Source: Dorea sp. CAG:317 (GTDB taxonomy: Bacteria; Bacillota; Clostridia; Lachnospirales; Lachnospiraceae). From it: DNA of 16,494 nucleotides. Shown piece after piece: positions 1 to 6,908 of the stretch. Location: NCBI GenBank assembly GCA_000433535.1, contig FR892644.1, positions 1-16,494 of the forward strand, given 5' to 3'. Numbering within the stretch: position 1 is the stretch's first letter; each line of letters begins with the position of its first letter. The notes below the pieces were generated by a model. That model saw only the letters and a program-made list of their open reading frames with translations, searched no databases and was not told where the DNA came from. The position numbers and the translations under genes are program-made.

Positions 1-40
1 CTATTTAGAACTGTCATTAACCGACAGCCCCTTGTTAGTA

Positions 41-1126
41 TTATGAAAAATTAAACATACTAATTACTTGCCAGATATTTGCGAGCTCTTTCTGTGCAAG
101 TTTGAAACATTTCAATATGTCCGGTGAGAACTGTCCGCATTTGCCAGTCAAGATCATTTCAAACGCTTCTTTACAATTGTAGGAAGTTTTATTTTTCCCC
201 GGACGTATCAAAGTATCATAAGCATCCGCGATTCCTACGATCTGCGCGCTGAGAGGAATTTCGTCTCCGCTCAGATGGTCCGGATAGCCGCTGCCGTCCC
301 AGCGTTCGTGGTGATAATGACAGATTTCACAGCAATAATGTTTAAACGCGCTCTCTCTATTTTTGTAAGCTTGCTCTAATATGTCGCATCCAATCGTCGT
401 ATGCGTCTTCATGAGTTGAAGTTCTTTATTTGTAAGCTTTCCGGGCTTTTGCAGAATCGCTTCCGGAATCCCGATATTTCCGATGTCGTGCAGTACGGAT
501 GCCTGGGCGATCAAGTCAATCTGCTGTGGCGTCAGTCCATATTCCGGGAAGTGCTCTGCCATGTGCTTCAGCAGAAGTCCGGTGTAATACTGGATGTGTT
601 TTGTGTGCGATCCCGGCTGTGGGCTTTTGGATTCTATGATGGAACACAGGGCGTTGAGTGTAATTTCGTTATTTTCATTGACCTCTTTCTGCTGCTCTAA
701 AAGCGCCTGTTCCTGTTCTGCTAAACGCTTCTCCATATTATTTCTATTCTGATACAACTCGATAATATCTCTGCTTCTTCTCTTTACGATCTGATCATAC
801 AAAGGCCTTTTAATAATATCTGCGACTTCGTAGGCATATGCCCGCTCTACGTTGCTGTCATCAATTGTTTTACTTGTAGTCAGGATGACAGGAATCTTTT
901 TTAACAGATTGTGCTCGCTCATATAGTCCAGTACACCAAATGTATCCGTTGTGGGCATATCAGTATTCAGAAAAATCAACACGATGTCGGGATTACTCTT
1001 AATCTGAGAAATTGCGTCTTGTCCGTCCAGCGCTTGAAGTGTGTCAAAGTCTTCATTGAACATGTAGTAAAGTATCATCCCGCTCATTTCGTTGTTGTCA
1101 ATTATTAATATCTGCTGCGTATTCAT
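41..1126 (-). CDS. Receiver-HD-GYP protein with degenerate motifs (361 aa)
   Basis: A cytoplasmic response-regulator-like protein. An N-terminal receiver-type domain (about residues 4-115) joins through a Glu/Gln-rich probable coiled coil (about 125-155) to an HD-GYP domain (about 160-345), the family that hydrolyses c-di-GMP. The HD pair is at 213-214, His242 and the HHERWDGSGYP block at 272-282 are present, and Asp301 follows. The receiver is unusual. The position four residues before the conserved Pro, normally the phosphoacceptor Asp, is Asn54. The second acidic residue is Asn11, and the usual Lys-Pro is Arg107-Pro108. The HD-GYP lysine of HDxGK is Asn217, and the segment after the last metal ligand (IRPGKNK) departs from the usual TSxRxYK. 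Metal ligands remain, so hydrolysis is possible but unproven; phosphorylation by the usual route is unlikely. AGAGGTGG lies just upstream of this ATG. The gene is divergent from the phosphorelay operon beginning at 1333. Confidence 0.9.
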   Translation of the reverse strand: MNTQQILIIDNNEMSGMILYYMFNEDFDTLQALDGQDAISQIKSNPDIVLIFLNTDMPTTDTFGVLDYMSEHNLLKKIPVILTTSKTIDDSNVERAYAYEVADIIKRPLYDQIVKRRSRDIIELYQNRNNMEKRLAEQEQALLEQQKEVNENNEITLNALCSIIESKSPQPGSHTKHIQYYTGLLLKHMAEHFPEYGLTPQQIDLIAQASVLHDIGNIGIPEAILQKPGKLTNKELQLMKTHTTIGCDILEQAYKNRESAFKHYCCEICHYHHERWDGSGYPDHLSGDEIPLSAQIVGIADAYDTLIRPGKNKTSYNCKEAFEMILTGKCGQFSPDILKCFKLAQKELANIWQVISMFNFS

Positions 1127-1179
1127 TACAAACCACCTCTCATATTCCCTATGTATTTAAGTCAGTATTTTCTAACACG

Positions 1180-1208
1180 ACGTTAACATGTTTGGGTGTA
1201 AATGTCAA
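1180..1208 (-). promoter_or_regulatory. Possible promoter of the minus-strand receiver-HD-GYP gene
   Basis: On the minus strand a perfect TTGACA (1208-1203) is followed after 17 bases by TAACGT (1185-1180), which is preceded by TG as in an extended -10. The -10 is a poor match, so the call is tentative. The -35 abuts the half copy of the GC-rich repeat. Confidence 0.3.
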
Positions 1209-1221
1209 ATTGGGGACAGGG
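1208..1221 (+). repeat. Half copy of the GGGGAC palindrome arm
   Basis: AATTGGGGACAGGG repeats, with one difference, the left arm of the full palindrome that starts at 1225. It has no complementary right arm of its own. It looks like a partial duplication or the remains of a second inserted unit. Confidence 0.65.
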
Positions 1222-1224
1222 ATA

Positions 1225-1276
1225 TTTGCAATTGGGGACGGAGTTTTTTTCAAAAAACCCCGTCCCCAATTGCAAA
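1225..1276. repeat. GC-rich palindromic repeat, copy 1
   Basis: A 52-base palindrome centred between 1250 and 1251. Its arms of about 25 bases pair from T1225-A1276 inward to T1249-A1252, with a single A1242/C1259 mismatch. Each arm has the order TTTGCAATTGGGGACGG then a T-run; the T-run lies inside the stem, unlike a standard terminator where it follows the stem. The same unit recurs at 6867-6908, so this is a dispersed element of REP or small MITE type. It sits between divergent genes, where a terminator would have no obvious use. Confidence 0.85.
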
Positions 1277-1296
1277 AAAAAGGTTTTTGTTATAAT
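1270..1296 (+). promoter_or_regulatory. Extended -10 promoter of the phosphorelay operon
   Basis: TGTTATAAT (TG at 1288-1289, TATAAT at 1291-1296) is a full extended -10 about 35 bases before the start codon. A -35 would fall in the right end of the palindrome: TTGCAA at 1270-1275 with a 15-base spacer, or AATTGC at 1268-1273 with 17. The repeat may therefore supply part of the promoter. The 13 bases 1288-1300 are identical to the core of the pilus-operon promoter near 13775. Confidence 0.6.
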
Positions 1297-1332
1297 TAAG
1301 TATACACAGAAGACGGTAAGAGGATGAATATT

Positions 1333-2979
1333 ATGGAAAAACAAAAAATTCTAATTGTTGATGATTCCGAGATGAATCGTGAGATTCTCACCGATATCTT
1401 GGAGGATCAATATGATATTATTGAGGCCGAGAATGGGCGCCGTGCAATTGAGATTCTTACGGAGCGAAGGGAAGAGATTTCGCTGATGCTTTTGGACATT
1501 ATGATGCCGGAGATGGACGGTTTTGAAACACTTGCTTATATCAATAAGAACCAGTGGAATGAGTCATTTGCAGTTATGATGATTTCTGCCGATGATTCGC
1601 CTGAAAATATTAAGCGGGCTTATGATCTTGGAGCATTTGATTATATCAGCCGCCCTTTCGATTCTGCAATTATCCAGCGCCGGATCTTGAATACGATGTG
1701 TTTATATGTACGCCAGAGACATCTTGAAGATATGGTTGCAGAGCAGTTCCTTGAAAATGAGAGGAACAACAAGCTGATGATCGCTATCCTGTCTCATATT
1801 GTGGAGTTCCGTAATGGAGAAAGTGGCGCTCATGTACTGCATGTAAATACGCTCACAAAGTTGTTGTTAAAACAGCTTGTTCTGCATACGGACAAATATC
1901 AATTGTCCCAATCAGATATTGCTTTAATCAGTGTGGCTTCTTCTCTGCACGACATAGGGAAAATGGCGATCTCTGAAGAAATATTGAATAAACCGGGGCG
2001 GCTGACAGAAGAGGAATTTGAAACTATAAAAACTCACGCGGCAATTGGTGGAGATATGATATTAGCCTTACCGGAGAGCTATCAGTCAGCGCCGATTGTA
2101 AAAATGTCGTTTGAAATCTGCAGATGGCATCATGAGAGATATGATGGACAGGGATATCCGGATGGACTCAAAGGGGATGAGATTCCGATTGCTGCTCAGG
2201 TGGTGGCCATCGCTGATGTATATGATGCTTTGACCAGTGAGCGATGTTATAAGAAGGCTTATTCGGATGACCAGGCATTAGAGATGATTATGAATGGAAA
2301 ATGCGGTTCTTTTAATCCGCTTCTTTTACAATGTTTCATGGAAGTTGCAGATGTGATGCGAAGCAGAAGAGAGGGAACGTCTTCCGCAGAAGAGAATAAA
2401 AACGATGGCCGGAGAATGGAAGAAAGAATAGATTATAATATGATGTTCTCTAATAAAAAATACAATTTTCAGTCTCAGCGCGAGAAAACATGGGAGCTGT
2501 TGTATACAGATTCATTAACCGGCATCTATAACCGTCGTTATTATGATGATTATATTCAAAATGCGGAAAATGTTCAGGGAATCGCCATGATAGATGTAGA
2601 TAATTTTAAATCTATTAATGATAATTACGGACACAGTGTGGGAGATATTGTGCTGCAAAAAATTGCAAAGAAGATCGTATCATGTGTGCGAGGTACTGAC
2701 GCAGTAGTCCGTTATGGCGGAGATGAATTCGCGGTTATATTTTATGACATGCCGTCAAGCGTATTTGAAAGGAAGCTGGAGATCATAAGGAATCACGTTA
2801 ACACTCTTGTTCTGGAAGATCATCCGAAGATACAGATATCGATCAGTGTAGGCGGAGCATATGGAAGGGGACAGGTAAAGGAAATTTTTAAAATTGCAGA
2901 TAAAATGATGTATCAGTCCAAAAGCAAGAAGAATCAGGTAACGGTTTGCTTTTTAAATGAAAATAAGGAGGAAAACTAA
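1333..2979 (+). CDS. Response regulator with receiver, HD-GYP and GGDEF domains
   Basis: Cytoplasmic output protein predicted both to make and to break down c-di-GMP. Residues here are counted from the upstream ATG at 1324. The receiver (about 7-122) has Asp13-Asp14 and phosphoacceptor Asp58 (LLDIMMP); the usual Lys before Pro is Arg110. The HD-GYP domain (about 150-340) has HDIGK at 209-213 and HHERYDGQGYP at 269-279, with key residues intact. The GGDEF domain (about 385-545) has a perfect GGDEF at 465-469. RGTD at 456-459 lies exactly five residues upstream, matching the RxxD product-inhibition site. AAGAGG at 1318-1323 lies 9 bases before ATG 1333 but touches ATG 1324, so 1333 (548 aa) is preferred. 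The gene is first in an operon, 1 base from the HPt gene. Which enzymatic activity dominates cannot be told from sequence. Confidence 0.95.
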   Translation: MEKQKILIVDDSEMNREILTDILEDQYDIIEAENGRRAIEILTERREEISLMLLDIMMPEMDGFETLAYINKNQWNESFAVMMISADDSPENIKRAYDLGAFDYISRPFDSAIIQRRILNTMCLYVRQRHLEDMVAEQFLENERNNKLMIAILSHIVEFRNGESGAHVLHVNTLTKLLLKQLVLHTDKYQLSQSDIALISVASSLHDIGKMAISEEILNKPGRLTEEEFETIKTHAAIGGDMILALPESYQSAPIVKMSFEICRWHHERYDGQGYPDGLKGDEIPIAAQVVAIADVYDALTSERCYKKAYSDDQALEMIMNGKCGSFNPLLLQCFMEVADVMRSRREGTSSAEENKNDGRRMEERIDYNMMFSNKKYNFQSQREKTWELLYTDSLTGIYNRRYYDDYIQNAENVQGIAMIDVDNFKSINDNYGHSVGDIVLQKIAKKIVSCVRGTDAVVRYGGDEFAVIFYDMPSSVFERKLEIIRNHVNTLVLEDHPKIQISISVGGAYGRGQVKEIFKIADKMMYQSKSKKNQVTVCFLNENKEEN

Positions 2980-2980
2980 T

Positions 2981-3343
2981 ATGGAACTGAGAGAGTGTTA
3001 TACCAGCTTTGGTGGTGATTTTGATGAGGTATTAGGCAGACTTCGCCGGGAGCAGCTTGTGGAGAAATTTGTTTTAAAATTTCTGGCGGATAAAAGTTTT
3101 CAGTTGTTTGAGGAGTCCATGGAGAAGAAAGATTATGAAGAAGCGCTTCGGGGTGTTCATACAATGAAAGGAATCTGTCAGAACCTTTCATTTACAAGAT
3201 TGTATGAAAGCAGTAATCAGGTGACGCAGGCATTGAAAAAAGGGGATTACGAGAAAGCGGTCGCTCTGACGCCACAGTTATCGGAAGATTATTACTGTGT
3301 GATTCATTCTATTGAAGAATATAAGAGAGGCAGGGAGGAATAA
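2981..3343 (+). CDS. Stand-alone HPt phosphotransfer protein (120 aa)
   Basis: A small soluble histidine phosphotransfer protein. The segment from His60 (VHTMKG, then NLSF) matches the HPt signature, with His60 the likely phosphorylated residue, in an otherwise helical, charged protein of typical HPt length. Its expected job is to carry phosphate between the receivers of the hybrid kinase downstream and the receiver of the c-di-GMP regulator upstream. The start at 2981 is chosen because AAGGAGG (2965-2971) precedes it by 9 bases. A longer frame from 2957 would begin inside the upstream gene and lacks its own site. It lies 1 base after the preceding stop and 5 bases before the kinase start, so the three genes are very probably co-transcribed. 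Confidence 0.88.
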   Translation: MELRECYTSFGGDFDEVLGRLRREQLVEKFVLKFLADKSFQLFEESMEKKDYEEALRGVHTMKGICQNLSFTRLYESSNQVTQALKKGDYEKAVALTPQLSEDYYCVIHSIEEYKRGREE

Positions 3344-3348
3344 TTTCT

Positions 3349-5913
3349 ATGCAGGAGAACAAAAGAAAAGATCCTACAATATGGTTTTTAAAGAGGAGCT
3401 TTGTGGGACTGCTCCTCTTTAGTATCACCACTTTCATGATACTGGGGATCTATATGAACCGGAAAAGTGAAAAAGCTGTTTATGACGTGGGAGAGATCTA
3501 CATGTCCGGAATGAACCGGCAGATGGCGAAGCACTTTGAGACTGTAATTAATCTGCGCTTCAGTCAGCTGGAAGGCATTGTATCTGTTGTGTCGCCGGAA
3601 GATGAGAATTTATATGAAGAGCTTAATTACAGGGCGAAGGTCAGAGATTTTAGTTATCTGGCGTTTTGCTCAACAGAAGGAGAATTCGAGACTCATTATG
3701 GAGCGGAGATCGCGCCTTTGAATCCCGGGCCGTTTGTAGAGGCATTGGTGCAGGGAGAGAACAGGGTTGCCGTTGGTATGGATTCAGAAGGAAAAGAAGT
3801 ACTGTTATTTGGCGTTGATGCTTCATATCCTATGGAAAATGGAGAGTTGTCCACAGGTCTGGTCGTAGGAGTGCCACTGGAATATATTACAGATTTTCTA
3901 TTTTCCCAGGACGAATATGAGTTGACTTATTATCATATTTTACGCACAGACGGAAGCTTCGTCATACAGAATCAGAATACCGAGTTGTTAGACTTCTTTA
4001 AACAGATCCAGACAAGCATTGCATCCGGTAAGGAGGATTCTTCTGAAGAGGATGCCGTTCGTGAATTTAGCGATGCACTGCAGCAGAACCAAGAGTGTAC
4101 GACGACATTGCAGATAGATGGTGAAGAAACACAGATCTGCGGTATACCACTGCCTTGCTCGGAATGGTATCTTGTGGCAGTTATGCCATATGGTGTGATA
4201 GATGTTACAATTGAAGACCTTGGTAATCAACGGTTTTTCATAACATTATTGTCCTGTTTAGCCATATTGCTGCTGTTGACATGGATCTTTGCGCGATATT
4301 TTTCTATGACACGTCAACAGCTTCGTGAACTGGAGGAGTCACAGAAGCTGGCTTTTGAGTCAAGTAAAGCCAAGAGTGAATTTTTGGCTAACATGAGCCA
4401 TGATATCCGTACACCGATGAATGCAATTGTGGGAATGACTGCGATCGCAATGACTCACGCGGATGACAGAGAACAGGTACAGAATTGTCTGAAAAAGATT
4501 ATGCTGTCAAGCAAGCATCTTCTTGGGCTGATCAATGACGTTCTGGATATGTCCAAAATTGAAAGCGGTAAATTGACATTAACAACAGAAATAGTTTCTC
4601 TGAGGAGAACCATGGAAGAAATCGTCAGTATCATGCAGCCGCAGGTAAATACCAAGAAGCAGAACTTTGATATACATGTTGATAATATTTTTGTAGAAGA
4701 TATCTGGTGCGATGGCGTACGTTTAAATCAGGTGCTGCTGAATCTCCTGTCTAATGCGACAAAGTATACACCGGAGGATGGCTCTATATGCTTATCATTG
4801 GTTGAGAAGGAATCTCCGAAGGGAGAAGATTATGTCCGGATCTATATCAGTGTTAAGGACACCGGAATCGGAATGTCACAGGAGTTCCTTGGTAAAATAT
4901 TTGAATCTTACAGCCGTGCAGACGGGAAGAGAATACAGAAAACAGAAGGTTCCGGTCTTGGAATGGCGATCACAAAGTATATTGTAGACGCGATGGAAGG
5001 AACGATCGATATACATAGTGAGCTTAATAAAGGAACAGAAGTTGATGTGGTGTTTGATGTTGAAAAAGCGGATACCGTGGAAATGGATATGGTTCTCCCT
5101 TCATGGAATATGCTGATTGTGGATGATGATGAAATGTTGTGTAAAACAGCTGTGAATACATTAAGCTCTATTGGAATAGAGGCAGAATGGACGCTTAGCG
5201 GAGAACAGGCGATCGACATGGTAATTGAGCATCATAGAAAGCATGAGGACTATCAGATCATTTTGCTGGATTGGAAATTGCCTGACATAAATGGTATTCA
5301 GGTTGCAAGAGAGATTCGCCGCAGTTTGGGAGAGGAGATACCGATTCTTCTGATCTCTGCATATGATTGGAGTGATTTTGAGGCAGAAGCTCGTGAGGCA
5401 GGTATCAATGGCTTTATTGCAAAACCGTTATTCAAATCCACACTGTTCCATTCTCTGCGGCAATATATGAACGGTGAATTGGTGGAAGAAGAGGAAGAGG
5501 AGCAGCAGATGGATCTGTCCGGACTTCGGATTCTTCTTGCGGAAGATAATGAACTGAATTGGGAAGTTGCAAATGAATTATTATCTGATCTGGGTGTAGA
5601 GCTGGAGTGGGCAGAAGATGGTAAGATTTGTCTTGATAAGTTCCGGGAATCTCCAGAGGGATATTACGATGCAATTCTTATGGATATCAGAATGCCGCAT
5701 ATGACAGGTTATGAGGCTACGAAAGCAATTCGTGGACTGGATCATCCGGATGCGATGTTGATTCCGATCATTGCTATGAGTGCAGATGCATTTTCCGATG
5801 ATGTACACCGTTGTCTGGAGTGCGGTATGAATGCACATATTGCAAAACCGATCGATATTGCCGAATTGTCACGTTTATTAAAACGGTATGTGTTAAACAA
5901 GGAATTATGTTAA
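3349..5913 (+). CDS. Hybrid sensor histidine kinase with two receivers (854 aa)
   Basis: Membrane sensor kinase. A first membrane segment (about 17-36) and a second (about 296-318) enclose an extracellular sensor region of about 255 residues, probably Cache/PAS-like (inference from size and layout). The dimerisation domain carries the phosphorylated His351 in SHDIRTP. The ATPase domain has the N box at Asn469, DTGIGM at 504-509 and GSGLGMA at 534-540. Receiver 1 (about 586-707) has phosphoacceptor Asp641 and Lys692; receiver 2 (about 726-846) has Asp779 and Lys833. A Glu-rich linker (712-718) separates the receivers. No HPt domain is fused, which fits the separate HPt gene just upstream. GGGAGG at 3333-3338 precedes the ATG by 10 bases. 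The ligand is unknown. Confidence 0.94.
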   Translation: MQENKRKDPTIWFLKRSFVGLLLFSITTFMILGIYMNRKSEKAVYDVGEIYMSGMNRQMAKHFETVINLRFSQLEGIVSVVSPEDENLYEELNYRAKVRDFSYLAFCSTEGEFETHYGAEIAPLNPGPFVEALVQGENRVAVGMDSEGKEVLLFGVDASYPMENGELSTGLVVGVPLEYITDFLFSQDEYELTYYHILRTDGSFVIQNQNTELLDFFKQIQTSIASGKEDSSEEDAVREFSDALQQNQECTTTLQIDGEETQICGIPLPCSEWYLVAVMPYGVIDVTIEDLGNQRFFITLLSCLAILLLLTWIFARYFSMTRQQLRELEESQKLAFESSKAKSEFLANMSHDIRTPMNAIVGMTAIAMTHADDREQVQNCLKKIMLSSKHLLGLINDVLDMSKIESGKLTLTTEIVSLRRTMEEIVSIMQPQVNTKKQNFDIHVDNIFVEDIWCDGVRLNQVLLNLLSNATKYTPEDGSICLSLVEKESPKGEDYVRIYISVKDTGIGMSQEFLGKIFESYSRADGKRIQKTEGSGLGMAITKYIVDAMEGTIDIHSELNKGTEVDVVFDVEKADTVEMDMVLPSWNMLIVDDDEMLCKTAVNTLSSIGIEAEWTLSGEQAIDMVIEHHRKHEDYQIILLDWKLPDINGIQVAREIRRSLGEEIPILLISAYDWSDFEAEAREAGINGFIAKPLFKSTLFHSLRQYMNGELVEEEEEEQQMDLSGLRILLAEDNELNWEVANELLSDLGVELEWAEDGKICLDKFRESPEGYYDAILMDIRMPHMTGYEATKAIRGLDHPDAMLIPIIAMSADAFSDDVHRCLECGMNAHIAKPIDIAELSRLLKRYVLNKELC

Positions 5914-5933
5914 AGAAGAGAAGAACTTTATTT

Positions 5934-5998
5934 TCATATGCAACATAGGCTTATATTATGATAGAATGAATATAGTTAATATTATTTTTAAAAGGAGT
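5934..5998 (+). promoter_or_regulatory. Promoter and ribosome site of the cysK remnant
   Basis: The gap after the kinase gene is AT-rich and contains TATATT/TATGAT -10-like sequences between 5952 and 5962, then AAAGGAG (5992-5998) 10 bases before ATG 6009. The -35 is weak. The ribosome site is good, so the expression signals of the ruined gene appear preserved. Confidence 0.35.
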
Positions 5999-6008
5999 AA
6001 GTGCAGAC

Positions 6009-6260
6009 ATGATTTATAAGGATATATTAGAAGCAGTAGGAAATCTCCGCTGATCCGCCTGAATCATATGACGGATGAAGACAGCCAGAGATCTTGCAAG
6101 ATTAGAAGGCATGATGTGCGGAATTTCAAGCGGCACAAATGTAGCGGCGGCGAAAAGGCTGGCAAAGAAGCTGGGAAAAGGAAAGACAGTGGTTACACTG
6201 ATTCCGGATACCGCAGAGAGATATTTTTCAACAGCATTATTCAAGGATGGGGAAAATTAA
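6009..6260 (+). pseudogene. cysK: Cysteine synthase remnant, frameshifted and internally deleted
   Basis: The first 12 codons (MIYKDILEAVGN) match the start of O-acetylserine sulfhydrylase. Deleting one base near 6044 explains why the expected TPLIRLNHMTDEDS continues only in another frame (codons to about 6085). From about 6081 a third frame encodes the family's C-terminal end: ARDLARLEG, the GISSGTN glycine-serine motif, KGKTVVTLIPDTAERY and a stop at 6258. Full-length CysK is about 300 residues and only about 80 remain, so roughly 220 internal codons are gone. The lost part includes the SVKDR region with the pyridoxal-phosphate lysine. The product cannot be an active synthase. The homology is recognised from memory of the family, not from a search. 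Confidence 0.85.
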
Positions 6261-6282
6261 GATTTCCCCATCCTTGAATAAT
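6236..6282 (+). terminator. Perfect 20-bp hairpin at the cysK 3' end
   Basis: Arms 6236-6255 and 6263-6282 are exactly complementary over 20 bases around a 7-base loop. The left arm encodes the last residues of the remnant and the loop carries its stop codon. No T-run follows, so it is not a textbook intrinsic terminator, though it is placed like one and may stabilise or end the transcript. Confidence 0.55.
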
Positions 6283-6325
6283 GTGTGCAGATACACAAAA
6301 GGGAGCAATATAGAAGGTGACATAA

Positions 6326-6862
6326 TTGAAGAAAGACAGAAGATTTAGAAAATATGATGGGTTGAAATATGGGTGGCTGAAAGACGGAGAGAAATTCATT
6401 TTACTTCTTGTGATCGTTTTTCTTATCTTTCGTTTTGTAATCGGATTTTCCATTGTGAAAGGACAGTCCATGATGCCAACTTTGCAAAATAACGAACTGG
6501 TACTGTATGTGAGATTACATTCAGAATATCAACCGGGAGACGTGGTTTCCGTAAAAATACCTTCCGGCGAATATTATGTGAAACGCGTCATTGCCACGGG
6601 CGGAGATACGATCGACCTTCATGACGGAAATGTATATATAAATGGAGAACTATTAGAAGAAGATTATATTCAAGGCTATACAAATGAACAGAGCGGAAGC
6701 ATAAAGTATCCCCTGACATTAAAAGAAGGACAAGTATTCATTATGGGGGATAACCGCGAAGGCTCCGTGGATTCCCGAACCTTCGGAGTGGTAGGAGAAA
6801 GGCAGATCAAGGGAGAACTCCTGCTCCACGCAGGAAAATTCTATATAGAGAAAGTAAAATAA
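6326..6862 (+). CDS. lepB: Type I signal peptidase (178 aa)
   Basis: Membrane-bound serine protease that removes signal peptides from exported proteins (family S26, Gram-positive SipS-like by its short length). A cytoplasmic positively charged N-terminus is followed by one membrane segment (about 23-41). The catalytic Ser48 lies in GQSMMPTL and the catalytic Lys86 in YVKRVIATGGD. The conserved GDNREGSVDSR block spans 141-151. All family boxes are present and length is normal. The start is TTG at 6326: an in-frame TAA sits immediately before it, AAGGTGA (6314-6320) precedes it by 5 bases, and no other start exists before the catalytic Ser. It is convergent with the pilus operon. It is not a type IV prepilin peptidase. 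The symbol is a family label; sipS-type names would serve equally. Confidence 0.95.
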   Translation: MKKDRRFRKYDGLKYGWLKDGEKFILLLVIVFLIFRFVIGFSIVKGQSMMPTLQNNELVLYVRLHSEYQPGDVVSVKIPSGEYYVKRVIATGGDTIDLHDGNVYINGELLEEDYIQGYTNEQSGSIKYPLTLKEGQVFIMGDNREGSVDSRTFGVVGERQIKGELLLHAGKFYIEKVK

Positions 6863-6866
6863 TTTC

Positions 6867-6908
6867 AATTGGGGACGGGGTTTTTTTGAAAAACCCCCGT
6901 CCCCAATT
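6867..6908. repeat. GC-rich palindromic repeat, copy 2
   Basis: A 42-base palindrome centred between 6887 and 6888. Its 21-base arms (AATTGGGGACGGGG then a T-run) have one T6881/C6894 mismatch, and it has the same core as the repeat at 1225-1276. It fills the gap between the convergent signal peptidase and pilT genes, and its last bases include part of the pilT stop codon (6909-6907). Here it could end transcription from both sides, though no T-run follows the stem in either direction. Confidence 0.85.

Noticed and set aside
11..27. CTGTC/GACAG inverted repeat just past the minus-strand HD-GYP gene, as a terminator
   Set aside because: The stem is only 5 bp and no T-run follows it on the minus strand.
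1225..1276. Palindrome read as a normal intrinsic terminator
   Set aside because: The T-run lies within the arms and not after the stem, and the site is between divergent genes where no transcript needs ending.
6068..6277. A separate small gene within the cysK remnant
   Set aside because: The frame is only a read-through of the shifted frame of the remnant; its C-terminal part matches no family while the overlapping frame matches CysK.
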